Assembly (NCBI GenBank): GCA_015903945.1
Contig: JABMDL010000010.1
Span: 1 to 64,000 of the forward strand
Reading direction: 5' to 3'
DNA length: 64,000 nt
From: Nitrospira sp.
GTDB taxonomy: Bacteria > Nitrospirota > Nitrospiria > Nitrospirales > Nitrospiraceae
Below the pieces are notes generated by a model that worked only from the letters and a program-made list of their open reading frames with translations, made no database searches and was not told where the DNA came from. The position numbers were made by a program, and so were the translations under genes. The stretch's first letter is position 1; every line of letters starts with the position of its first letter. Below, one piece after another: positions 49,913-58,997 of this stretch.

Positions 49913-51298
49913 TTACTGATCCGATTTTCCGTTCACTGGCTTCACCTGCTCGTCGGCCAGCTTCTTGTGCAGATACTTCCTGCTGAATGTCGTGACGGCG
50001 AAAGCCAGGCCAAGGGCGATGGGGACGAAGATGGCTGATGCCAGGTTGGCGTTGGCCAGCCAGCCCATTTCAGAGAATCCTTTGAACACGTACCCCATCA
50101 ACCCAGCCAGATAGTAGGCAATCACGATCACCGATAGCCCTTCGACCGTGTGCTGCAGGAGCACCTGGCTCTTGGTTGTCTTATCCACACTTTGGAGCAG
50201 CGTCAGGTTCTGCGCCTCGACGATCAGGTCAACGCGCGTACGGATGATGCCGATAATCCCTTCAAACCCGTTTCGCAAGGTGTCGATCCGTTTCAAGAGC
50301 TGCTGATACCCCTCGGCGACACCGGTAATTCCCTTGAGAACATAGTCGGAGATGGGACGATAGGCCTCCAGCGGTTTCTCTCCCAACGACGCCAGCGTCG
50401 AATGCACGATCTTGTCGTACGGCACCGCGGCCGACAATTCGAAATGTAGCTTGCCGGCCATGCGGTTCGTCTTCAGCAAATCCTGCGTGAGACTGTTCAG
50501 CCATCGTTGCAAGGTCTGCGAATCGGCATGGCCGATATGGTTAGTGATGATTTCGCGCTGTTGCAGATGGACCTGTTCGAATTTATAGACCTGATCGACC
50601 GCCGCGGAAAACAGCGGCTTCTGCATCAACAGCAGATGATAATAGGTCTCGATCCGCACCAGGACATCGACGACCTCTTTCAGGTGCGACGGATTCGAAC
50701 GAGGAGACCCGACGGTCACCCAATACCGTTCCCTCCCCTGTTCATCCGGTGTAAAACTAGTGAGCACGCTCGTGTGTTCGTCGAGGATATGGCTCCCGTA
50801 CAGGACCCGACCGGGAAGCAGCGATCGCACGCGCTCTGGCGATGGCGGCATGTCCGGCGTCAAGACAATATCCAACCGGCAGACTTCCACCCCCAAGGCC
50901 GTCCCGGGAAATCGATAGCCCGGGAACGCCAACGGTCCGAATGCGACGCCGCTAGTTCCAGGTGGAGGAAGATGCCACAACTGGTAATTGTAATACTCGG
51001 TATGGGCCTGCCAGATGACAATGAGGCGGTCGCCGCTCTCCACTTCCTTGACGCCGTACCCGAAGGTATCCCGCAAGACGGCGGTTTCTGCACCAATCTT
51101 GAGGGCCTCCAGCAGCGATTGGAATTCCGAGCGGCTCTGTGGTCGCTGGGTCGGCGGGTCCGACATGCGGAAGGCCTTGTAATGCACATGCGCGGGGGCT
51201 CGCAGCCAGTCGATCAGGGGAATCTGAGGCTGCTCGTGCAGCTTTCTCAACAGCACATCGGTTGCCGGACGCCCCACTGGCGGCTGATTCACGTTCAC
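49913..51298 (-). CDS. DUF3422 family membrane-anchored protein
   Basis: HYKAFRMSDP ... LEVVVLAYYLAGL-like C-terminal double TM. Confidence 0.75.
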   Translation of the reverse strand: MNVNQPPVGRPATDVLLRKLHEQPQIPLIDWLRAPAHVHYKAFRMSDPPTQRPQSRSEFQSLLEALKIGAETAVLRDTFGYGVKEVESGDRLIVIWQAHTEYYNYQLWHLPPPGTSGVAFGPLAFPGYRFPGTALGVEVCRLDIVLTPDMPPSPERVRSLLPGRVLYGSHILDEHTSVLTSFTPDEQGRERYWVTVGSPRSNPSHLKEVVDVLVRIETYYHLLLMQKPLFSAAVDQVYKFEQVHLQQREIITNHIGHADSQTLQRWLNSLTQDLLKTNRMAGKLHFELSAAVPYDKIVHSTLASLGEKPLEAYRPISDYVLKGITGVAEGYQQLLKRIDTLRNGFEGIIGIIRTRVDLIVEAQNLTLLQSVDKTTKSQVLLQHTVEGLSVIVIAYYLAGLMGYVFKGFSEMGWLANANLASAIFVPIALGLAFAVTTFSRKYLHKKLADEQVKPVNGKSDQ

Positions 51299-51307
51299 TC
51301 CTTCTAC

Positions 51308-52525
51308 TTATAATCCCGGCCGCTTTTCAGCGGTCACGTATACATCGAGGACTTGTTCCGCCCGCCTCACGTCAAGTTGCAAAACCTTTCCCGCTTCAAC
51401 TCGGCACAGCCCCTTCGCCTCGCGTTCAGTCTTGATCCCTGACAGCGGCTCGCCGTTGCACGCCACGACACGATCGCCGACCTTGAGCCCGGCCTTTTCA
51501 GCCGGCAGACCTCCTCGCAACTCCCTCACCAAATAGAATCGTCCCCCTTGCTCTTCCTGCAACTCCCAGTAAACACCGATCCGCCCGGACCCCAACAGTC
51601 CGGCCTGCGTGCCGAACTGGGTAAGTATTCGATGTATGATCAGGCGCGCGGAGCTTTCCGGATTGTCGTTCGTTGGATCGGTAAGATGTCCTTGCCCGCT
51701 GAACAGGAGCAGGCCGGTTTCCACATCGATCATCCGCAAGGCCAACGACACGCTGTTGGTGCGCTCCTGCTCATGCCGTTCCCATTGCTGCACCTCCCCG
51801 ACGATGACGGCTTGTGCCCCAACCAACTTACCGATTTTCAGCGCATTCGCGTCGTCGGCATGGGTCAGCTGGATGACCTGCTCCCGCAACACGTCGTCCA
51901 GCTGAGCCCGTTCGACCATATGCACATCAAGATCCAGCATCAGGGTGGTCACGATGCCTGCCACTCGGGAGCCGGTTCCTTGCGCGCCGGCGGCATCGTC
52001 AAACAGCATCACCGCCATCGTCTGGTACCGACCAATCGTGTCTCGATCAATCGGCCCTCTCCCCGAGACCACCGGCTCCGGTCTCGCCCAAGACCCGCCT
52101 CCACCGGAAGGCGCGCCGACTGCAACGCACGCACGCCGCCTCTGCGCGATGGCGGTCGGCACTCCCCAGGCACAGAGCTCGTTGTCAATCAGCACGACAT
52201 GCTGCGGCTGCTCGCGTTGATCGGACAGGAAGTTCGTGATCGGATAGACGAGGCAGCCGCCAACCCACATCGAGAGCGGACAATAGGCCAACTCGTACCA
52301 CCACTGCTTCCTGGTTGTGAGGGAATACTCCCAAACCAGCACCCGCCCATCGTCCTTGAGCACGCGGTCCGGATGCCCGATGTGATCAAGCACCTGCGCC
52401 TTGGTCATGGGGACGGCAAGCCGATCCAGCTTCGCCTCGGACTTGATCAGGGCATAGCCGACTCCGCAGCCTGACATCAGCATCCACACCAGGAGCATGA
52501 TTGCACCGCTCAGGATCGATCGCAT
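51308..52525 (-). CDS. Multi-domain lipoprotein: BamE/SmpA-like + CsgG/LpoB-like + PDZ
   Basis: Lipobox MSGC; MTKAQVLDHIGHPDRVLKDDGRVLVWEYSL; AQLDDVLREQ...VGAQAVIVGEV; KAGLKVGDRVVACNGEPLSGI. Confidence 0.65.
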   Translation of the reverse strand: MRSILSGAIMLLVWMLMSGCGVGYALIKSEAKLDRLAVPMTKAQVLDHIGHPDRVLKDDGRVLVWEYSLTTRKQWWYELAYCPLSMWVGGCLVYPITNFLSDQREQPQHVVLIDNELCAWGVPTAIAQRRRACVAVGAPSGGGGSWARPEPVVSGRGPIDRDTIGRYQTMAVMLFDDAAGAQGTGSRVAGIVTTLMLDLDVHMVERAQLDDVLREQVIQLTHADDANALKIGKLVGAQAVIVGEVQQWERHEQERTNSVSLALRMIDVETGLLLFSGQGHLTDPTNDNPESSARLIIHRILTQFGTQAGLLGSGRIGVYWELQEEQGGRFYLVRELRGGLPAEKAGLKVGDRVVACNGEPLSGIKTEREAKGLCRVEAGKVLQLDVRRAEQVLDVYVTAEKRPGL

Positions 52526-52609
52526 GCGCGCGCCATGCCTCTCAGCCGTCGGCATGTAAAGAGCGTAGCACTCCGTTGGGAACGGCTGCAATGGAGATCG
52601 TGCGGGAAA

Positions 52610-53170
52610 TCAATTGGAGGAGGGATCGAACGGCATATCTGCGTAAGGCCGATAGGACTCATCCAGCGTGCGCAATAACTCACCCCAGACCAACTCGGGG
52701 TCTGTTTCAAACACCCACTTGGGATCAGCAGGCACCAGAATCCACGAACCGGTCTTCATCTCGTTTTCCAATTGCCCTGGCCCCCACCCCGAATAGCCCA
52801 GATACGCGCGGAATGATTCCTTGCTGCCGGTCTCGGTCAGAATCCGCTCCACCATGCCTATATCGCCACCAAGACACACCCCGTCGAACACGGGATGTGC
52901 ATTCTCTGGAAACTGGCTACCCCGATAGAGCAGCATGACCTGGTTCGTCTGCACCGGACCGCCGGCGTAGAGCACGTGGCCGGCCCCTTCGATGATCGGC
53001 ACCTGCGGCAGCGCTTCAGAAATAGACATGGCCGTCGGACGGTTGACCACCATACCCAAAGCACCTTCCGGCCCATGTTCGCACAGCAGCACCACCGTCT
53101 GACGGAAATTGGGGTCGCGCAGACTAGGGGCGGCAATCAGAAAGATACCTTTGCCGAGTTTCGGTTCCAT
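52610..53170 (-). CDS. YqgE/AlgH family protein
   Basis: KGIFLIAAPSLRDPNFRQTVVLLCEHGPEGALGMVVNRP. Confidence 0.93.
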   Translation of the reverse strand: MEPKLGKGIFLIAAPSLRDPNFRQTVVLLCEHGPEGALGMVVNRPTAMSISEALPQVPIIEGAGHVLYAGGPVQTNQVMLLYRGSQFPENAHPVFDGVCLGGDIGMVERILTETGSKESFRAYLGYSGWGPGQLENEMKTGSWILVPADPKWVFETDPELVWGELLRTLDESYRPYADMPFDPSSN

Positions 53171-53231
53171 GCAGAAATCCTACCGCGCCTGTCTCCTCCG
53201 CGCAAGCCTGAATCCCACTGGATGTTTGTTC

Positions 53232-53318
53232 CTCGTGAAGCGTATCTCGTATCTGGCAAGCAAAGAGATGGACTCTTCCGTCTGTCCTGCGCTTCACGCT
53301 TCACGAGATACGAACGAC
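53232..53318. repeat. Dispersed imperfect inverted repeat, family A copy 2
   Basis: Shares GCGCTTCACGCTTCACGAGATACGA (53289-53313) exactly with 38836-38860. Confidence 0.6.
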
Positions 53319-53376
53319 GAAGCGCGGAACAGCGGATCGGCGATTACGGGGCGAAGAAGCGTATAGGTCATGCAGG

Positions 53377-54168
53377 CTATGTCTTATAAAGCGCTGCACG
53401 GCGATCGCGCAACAGATCGTTATACCGATTCAGATGTTTGTTGCGCGCTTCGGTGGGATCGATGTCGAGCACGGCAAGATCTTCGCCGTCGCGGGAAGCC
53501 CGATACCGGATGACACCCTTGGGTGTGACGATCTCGCTATTCCCGATGTAGGTCAACCGGTCCTTCCCTCCACGGGCTTCGCTGCCGATGCGATTGCAGG
53601 TAATGGCAAACACTCGATTCTCCAGACATCGCACCGGCATGGAATCCGGGCAGTTCGGCAGCACGAGGTTGGACGGATGACAAATGATGTCGGCCCCCTG
53701 CAGGGCCAGGGAACGGGCCGCTTCGGGGTAGTACCAATCGAAACAAATCATCACGCCGATCTTCGCCACGCCGATATCCCATACTTGAAATCCGCTATCA
53801 CCCGGCGTGAAGAACAGGGTTTCTTCATAAAACAGGTGTGTTTTGCGATAGCAGCCGAGAAACCCGGATGGTCCCACGATGACCGCGGAGTTGTAGCAGT
53901 GTGAACCGGATTGTTCCGGCAGACCGGCGACAATGTGCATCCGGCGTCGTTTGGCCACATCCACCAAGCGGCGGACCGTCTGGCCGTCAGGGACCGGTTC
54001 GGCCAGCCCCTGCGCCTCCTCCTGCGACACGAATTGGTAGCCCGACGCAAATAGCTCCGGCAGAACGATGAGGTCGGCCTCCGTCTGCTCCAGCCTTGCC
54101 GTCACCCGATCGAGATTCTTGGCCACTTCGCCAAACAGCGGATCGTATTGATAGAACCCAACGCGCAT
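53377..54168 (-). CDS. Carbon-nitrogen hydrolase (nitrilase superfamily)
   Basis: DLIVLPELFASGY, YRKTHLFYEE, GVMICFDWYYPEAAR (Glu-Lys-Cys triad). Confidence 0.92.
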   Translation of the reverse strand: MRVGFYQYDPLFGEVAKNLDRVTARLEQTEADLIVLPELFASGYQFVSQEEAQGLAEPVPDGQTVRRLVDVAKRRRMHIVAGLPEQSGSHCYNSAVIVGPSGFLGCYRKTHLFYEETLFFTPGDSGFQVWDIGVAKIGVMICFDWYYPEAARSLALQGADIICHPSNLVLPNCPDSMPVRCLENRVFAITCNRIGSEARGGKDRLTYIGNSEIVTPKGVIRYRASRDGEDLAVLDIDPTEARNKHLNRYNDLLRDRRAALYKT

Positions 54169-54190
54169 GGTGTACCGCACTTCATATGAG

Positions 54191-54218
54191 AACGGGCAGG
54201 GAGTAATCCCTGCCCGTT
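54191..54218 (-). terminator. Terminator-like hairpin downstream of the SmbP-like gene
   Basis: AACGGGCAGGGA-GTAA-TCCCTGCCCGTT perfect 12-bp stem; no clear T tract. Confidence 0.5.
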
Positions 54219-54269
54219 CCACGATTACCAGCCGTCAGCTCACAGCCGTCAGCTCTAAATTGCTCGCCC

Positions 54270-54617
54270 CTACTTCACTTCGGCCAAGTGCGTCGCGCCA
54301 CCGTCCGCGTGATCCTTGCACGCATCGGCATGCCCGGCCTTGCCGTGCGTTACGGCTTCTTTCAAATGCTTCACACCTTCGTCCAAATGGGGATTTTTCA
54401 CGCCGGCGGCCTGCGCGTGCTTGAGCGCTTCCTCCGCATGCTGGACGCAAGCATCCGCATGCCCTTCCTTCCCGTGCGACGCGGCTCCTCGCGCATGCTC
54501 CACCGCTTCATCGACATGTTTGTTCCCGGCGAGCGCCACCCCGCTCAACATCGGCAAACCGGCGAGCGCCCCGACCGCAGCCAGCACCAACGCACCCTGC
54601 CCGATCTTGATTCTCAT
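54270..54617 (-). CDS. SmbP-like exported His-rich metal-binding helical protein
   Basis: Signal peptide MRIKIGQGALVLAAVGALAGLPMLSGVALA; repeats HVDEAVEHARGAASHGKEGHADACVQHAEEALKHAQ. Confidence 0.8.
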   Translation of the reverse strand: MRIKIGQGALVLAAVGALAGLPMLSGVALAGNKHVDEAVEHARGAASHGKEGHADACVQHAEEALKHAQAAGVKNPHLDEGVKHLKEAVTHGKAGHADACKDHADGGATHLAEVK

Positions 54618-54677
54618 TGCCGCCTCCTCCATAGTTAGAACTTGATGCATCAGCCACATCACATCGATCGTGCGTTC

Positions 54678-54706
54678 ACCTTACACAGCGTTCCCAACCC
54701 TGTCAA
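54678..54706 (-). promoter_or_regulatory. Weak predicted promoter TTGACA-N17-TAAGGT for the SmbP-like gene
   Basis: -35 at 54701-54706; overlaps the 3' end of the rhodanese gene. Confidence 0.4.
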
Positions 54707-55581
54707 GAAGGCCTGGCCGCCTGGTCGAACCCGAGTATCTTCTGAAGTCCACGAAAATCTTTCTCCACCGGACAGGCGAAATCCCGGCTCCACTCCCACC
54801 AGGACCCCGGATAATTTCTTACCGTCCGATACCCCGCCAATTTGAGGATGAAATACAGCCACGCCGACCGCACTCCGCCGGTGCAATAACAGATCAGATC
54901 CTGATTGCCCCGGATGCCTTTATCCTCCAACATTTCCTTGATCACATCCGTATCCTTGATCGTCGCATCCTTGTTCAAGAATCCGTTCCAGGCCACGTGG
55001 ATCGCCGACGGGATGTGCCCGGGCCTTGGAATGCCGGGGACTTCTTTCCCCATATATTCTTCCAAACTCCGCGCATCCAAGATGGCGGTTTGGTCATGGG
55101 GCGATCGCACGATCTGCTTCAAATCGTCCTTGGAGATCGCCAGGGCTTTGACCGGCTGCGCGTTGAAATTCCCCGCGGTCTGCGACACACGGCCGTGCTC
55201 GAACGGACGCTTCTCCGCCGTCCACTTGACCCAGCCGCCGTCCAAAATCCGCAGATGCTGGTGGCCCAAATACTCCAACATCCAGAACATTCGCCCTTCG
55301 TCGCCCCAGTTATCGAAGGGATTGGAGTAGATCACCACCTCACTCTCATTGCTGATGCCGAGCGTGCGCAGATGCCGTTCGATCTGGCCAAGGTCCGGAT
55401 TCAGCAATCCTTTCGGCACGGCGGCGGGATCACTGTACTCATGCCACGTGGTATGCACGGCGCCGGGAATATGGCCGCCGAATTCATAAGCCGCTCGACC
55501 ACGCACGTCGATCACGACGAGGCCGGGCGTACCCAATCGGTCTTGCAATGTATCCGTATCGATCAACAGCGGGTGGTTCAT
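54703..55581 (-). CDS. Two-domain sulfurtransferase (rhodanese/SseA type)
   Basis: VVIDVRGRAAYEFGGHIPGA; catalytic loop CTGGVRS. Confidence 0.92.
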   Translation of the reverse strand: MNHPLLIDTDTLQDRLGTPGLVVIDVRGRAAYEFGGHIPGAVHTTWHEYSDPAAVPKGLLNPDLGQIERHLRTLGISNESEVVIYSNPFDNWGDEGRMFWMLEYLGHQHLRILDGGWVKWTAEKRPFEHGRVSQTAGNFNAQPVKALAISKDDLKQIVRSPHDQTAILDARSLEEYMGKEVPGIPRPGHIPSAIHVAWNGFLNKDATIKDTDVIKEMLEDKGIRGNQDLICYCTGGVRSAWLYFILKLAGYRTVRNYPGSWWEWSRDFACPVEKDFRGLQKILGFDQAARPS

Positions 55582-55629
55582 AACGTTTCCTATTTTACCA
55601 GCAGCGGCGCTCAGGATCTCAAGCCGAAT

Positions 55630-56574
55630 TCATGCGTGCAAGAGAGCCTGGATATGGGCATCGACGGATGCAGCGAGCGCGGTCAGATTGTATCCCCCTT
55701 CAAGCGATGACAGGATGTGGCCCTTCGCATGGCGCTTGGCAATCCCGGCGACGATGCCCGTCAGATCGGCATACCCTGCTTCCGTCAACCCCATGCTTGC
55801 CAAGGGATCGTCCTTGTGCGCGTCGAATCCGGAAGAAATGATGACGAACTCCGGCTTGAACTCATCGGCCGCCGGCACGAGCGCTTTGAGGAAGACCGCC
55901 TGGTACGCCTCATCACCCTCTCCGGCTTCCATCGGCACATTGATCGTGAATCCCTCTCCGTCTCCCTTGCCTCGCTCGGTCACCCAACCGCTGCCAGGAT
56001 AATGGGGATACTGGTGGGTGCTGAAAAACAACACGGACGGATCCTCCTCGAAGCTATGCTGGGTCCCATTGCCGTGATGCACATCCCAATCGACAATCAG
56101 CACCCTGGAGAGCCCATACTTCCTCTGCACATAGCGTGCGGCAATGGCCACATTATTAAAAAGACAGAACCCCATGGCCCGACCCGCCTCGGCATGATGC
56201 CCCGGAGGCCTCACCGCGCAAAACACCTGATCGACCTGCCCAGCCATGATGGCATCAACCCCGGCGAGTGCCCCGCCCGCTGCCAGGTACGCGGCATTCA
56301 ACGAACCGGGAGACATGGAGGTATCGGGATCGAGCGAGACACGGCCGCTCAGCGGCACATGCCGGTTCAGCGAGGCGACATAGCTTGGCGTGTGAACCTG
56401 GGTGATCCACTCATCCTCGGCTTTTCGCGGCTCGATTCTGGTCATCTGCGTCAGCGTCCCGCTCTGTTCCAGCTGCTGCATGATCGCCCGCAGCCGGTTG
56501 GGAGACTCCGGATGCCCGGCTCCCATGTCATGTTCAAGATAGGCTGGATGATAGACGAGACCGGTTTTGCTCAT
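55630..56574 (-). CDS. Histone deacetylase superfamily (acetoin utilisation/APAH type) protein
   Basis: YHPAYLEHDMGAGHPESPNRL, RPPGHHAE, DWDVHHGNGTQ, SSGFDAHKDDPL. Confidence 0.93.
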   Translation of the reverse strand: MSKTGLVYHPAYLEHDMGAGHPESPNRLRAIMQQLEQSGTLTQMTRIEPRKAEDEWITQVHTPSYVASLNRHVPLSGRVSLDPDTSMSPGSLNAAYLAAGGALAGVDAIMAGQVDQVFCAVRPPGHHAEAGRAMGFCLFNNVAIAARYVQRKYGLSRVLIVDWDVHHGNGTQHSFEEDPSVLFFSTHQYPHYPGSGWVTERGKGDGEGFTINVPMEAGEGDEAYQAVFLKALVPAADEFKPEFVIISSGFDAHKDDPLASMGLTEAGYADLTGIVAGIAKRHAKGHILSSLEGGYNLTALAASVDAHIQALLHA

Positions 56575-56593
56575 AGTGCCAAGACACCGTGGT

Positions 56594-56650
56594 GCGTGAA
56601 GTGTATCTCGCAAACAAGAACTTCTTCAGTCCTGCGCTTCACGAGATACG
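56594..56650. repeat. Dispersed imperfect inverted repeat, family A copy 3 (shorter)
   Basis: GCGTGAAGTGTATCTCG vs GCGCTTCACGAGATACG. Confidence 0.5.
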
Positions 56651-56739
56651 GAATACGGATTCAGATTAGCACGCAGAAAACACCATAGACAATGTGCGCC
56701 GGCGCTGCTATCGTCGGTCATCACAACACGGAGTATCCG

Positions 56740-57057
56740 ATGCCTAATCCAAGAATTGAACCGCTGAAAAAAATCCTCGCCATGGACCCGAACGACGATA
56801 TGGCCTGGTTCGGCCTCGGCAAAGCCTACATGGACGATGGGAATTTCGAAGAAGCGGCCACGGCGTTGCGGCAGTGTGTCACGGTCAAGCCCACCTATTC
56901 CGCCGCCTACTTCGCGCTGGCGCAGTCCCTCCATACGCTCAACCGCCTGGACGAATGCCGTACCGTCATTGCAACCGGTATCGAAGTCTCGACGAAGAAC
57001 GGCGATGCGATGGTAACGAAGAATTTGGAAGCGATGAAAAGTTCACTGCCGTCGTGA
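56740..57057 (+). CDS. TPR-repeat protein
   Basis: DPNDDMAWFGLGKAYMDDGNFEEAATALRQCVTVKPTYSAAYFALAQSL. Confidence 0.85.
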   Translation: MPNPRIEPLKKILAMDPNDDMAWFGLGKAYMDDGNFEEAATALRQCVTVKPTYSAAYFALAQSLHTLNRLDECRTVIATGIEVSTKNGDAMVTKNLEAMKSSLPS

Positions 57058-57665
57058 CAACGCGCCGCTCTTCCGCCTCCCCCTTCCGCCTGCCTCAGTG
57101 GGCCATCCAACTGGCGCGGAGCCGGCACGCCCCATTTCCCTCAAAAGAAAGCCGCATGCGGTTTGTTATCGCATTGGCCTCGACCAATGTGGCGAAAGGC
57201 ACCGGCGGCCCGTTCGGCGCGGCTATCTTCGAATGCCGCACTGGCCAGCTGGTCGGGATTGGAGTCAACGTCATTGAATCAACCAATTGCTCGCACGCCC
57301 ACGCGGAGATGGTCGCCATCGCCGCCGCCCAACAAGCCGTCGGCAATTTCGACCTTGGAGCAGAAGGCATGCCGAAGCATGAGCTCGTGACCAGCTGCGA
57401 GCCCTGCGCCATGTGCTATGGTGCGATCCCCTGGTCCGGCGTCCGGCGGATGCTCTGCGGGGCCCGCGCCAGTGACGCGGAAGCGATTGGATTCGATGAA
57501 GGGGCTAAACCGAAGGACTGGGTGGCGGAACTGAACAAACGAGGAATCTCCGTCGTCCGCGATCTCTCCCGAACACAAGCCGTCTCCGTCCTTCAGCGCT
57601 ACAAAGCAGGCGGCGGCAGGATCTACGGCACCAGGCGGACGCGAAAGAAACGCCTTCACTCGTAA
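57054..57665 (+). CDS. Cytidine/guanine deaminase-like zinc hydrolase
   Basis: HAEMVAI and SCEPCAMCYGAI zinc motifs; GTG start overlaps upstream stop (GTGA). Confidence 0.85.
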   Translation: MTTRRSSASPFRLPQWAIQLARSRHAPFPSKESRMRFVIALASTNVAKGTGGPFGAAIFECRTGQLVGIGVNVIESTNCSHAHAEMVAIAAAQQAVGNFDLGAEGMPKHELVTSCEPCAMCYGAIPWSGVRRMLCGARASDAEAIGFDEGAKPKDWVAELNKRGISVVRDLSRTQAVSVLQRYKAGGGRIYGTRRTRKKRLHS

Positions 57666-57670
57666 GGCCG

Positions 57671-58516
57671 CTACAGGGTGTCCCGACAGACATCGATCAT
57701 CCGTTCGCTCAGGCCTGCAACCGCTCCGGGGTTCTGAATCAAGACCCTTACACGCGGCTGAGTGCGCTGATGTTTCGCCCGTTCCACCAGTTCAACGTTT
57801 GCTAATCTCGTTCCCGCCTTCGACGGCAGCGGCTCCACATCCCACAGCGCAATCAGCACCGCGCTGACGTGGCGCAACGTCGTCAGCAACACGGTGACGG
57901 CGCCGGATAATGTTTTTAGATCCAGCCAGATTTCTTCCCGCCGGCTGTTCACCCCGCTCCGCAGATCCGCGCGAGGGATAGAGATCGTCAGGATCACCGG
58001 ATCGCAGTAGTCGGCCAGTTGCTTCGCTTTCTGTTGAATGCGCGCGAGAATGCGATGGATGAGGATCACGCCGCGATCCTCTTCTTCTCCTTGCTCTTCC
58101 TCTCTCGCCATGCCACGGAGTGGCACTCGTCGGCGCACCGATGATCCCACCATCGCCGTCACCTCGACGAAGAACCGTTCACGTCCCAAGCCGCACTCGA
58201 GATCGGCGGTGCGCGCTTGCGATTCCGGCAGAAACGTAACGTGGACTCCCGCGCGAATCAGTTGCGTCGCCAACTCCAATTCCGCCAGCGCCGACTCGCG
58301 CACGCCGGGATCGTAGTGCGTAAGGCGATGCATGAGTCGTCCCAGCCGAAGATGGCTCGAATGATTGTCGCAGTGGCGACGCAGCGCGTGCCACCGATCG
58401 TGAAGATCGCGGGAGAGCCCCTCTTCCTCCCGCTTCCAAGCAGGCATCTCTTCAGGGGGCGCGCCTCGCAGATGCGCAACCAGCCTTACGGTCTTTCTTG
58501 GGCGAAACCGTCCCAT
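57671..58516 (-). CDS. Uncharacterised protein with possible PD-(D/E)XK-like nuclease core
   Basis: ALAELELATQLIRAGVHVTFLPESQARTADLECGLGRERFFVEVTAM. Confidence 0.5.
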   Translation of the reverse strand: MGRFRPRKTVRLVAHLRGAPPEEMPAWKREEEGLSRDLHDRWHALRRHCDNHSSHLRLGRLMHRLTHYDPGVRESALAELELATQLIRAGVHVTFLPESQARTADLECGLGRERFFVEVTAMVGSSVRRRVPLRGMAREEEQGEEEDRGVILIHRILARIQQKAKQLADYCDPVILTISIPRADLRSGVNSRREEIWLDLKTLSGAVTVLLTTLRHVSAVLIALWDVEPLPSKAGTRLANVELVERAKHQRTQPRVRVLIQNPGAVAGLSERMIDVCRDTL

Positions 58517-58518
58517 AA

Positions 58519-58848
58519 TCAGGCCACAGCGGAACCGCCCTCGTCGTTCGAGGATCGGCCGAGGACATCCGGCTGCCGCTTGGCGACTTCCTCGTACATG
58601 TCGTCGAGCCAGCGGCCGGCACAACCGAGCACCTCCCGCACCAGCGGCTCCGGCTGGCCGGTCCGTTTGATGGTCCATTGCGACACATATTCCATGAGGG
58701 CCTCCCGGTCAAATTGCCGGCTGGACTGCGTGGCCAACGTCACGAGTTCGCCCAAGCCGGTCTTCACGATCTCGGCAACCGTGTCCCGCCCGTAGGAGGT
58801 GCTGGCGGTCACGTATTGAATGGCCCGATTGATTTCTTGGTCGGTCAT
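58519..58848 (-). CDS. Hypothetical 109-aa protein, tightly coupled to the downstream gene
   Basis: Stop at 58519 directly before the ATG at 58516. Confidence 0.55.
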   Translation of the reverse strand: MTDQEINRAIQYVTASTSYGRDTVAEIVKTGLGELVTLATQSSRQFDREALMEYVSQWTIKRTGQPEPLVREVLGCAGRWLDDMYEEVAKRQPDVLGRSSNDEGGSAVA

Positions 58849-58997
58849 AGCGATGACGTTGAAAACGTGTCACATTCCCTGCATCTCCGTCAATGCATCC
58901 GACCATGCGAGGCCCCTGCCACCAATTTTTCTCTTCTCCCCAACCAGACCGATGGTATGATCGTCCATCAGCCGATGTCTATCTCAAGGAGTATCCG

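Noticed and set aside
54670-55710. 346-aa plus-strand ORF antisense to the rhodanese gene
   Set aside because: The minus-strand sulfurtransferase with CTGGVRS loop is the real gene
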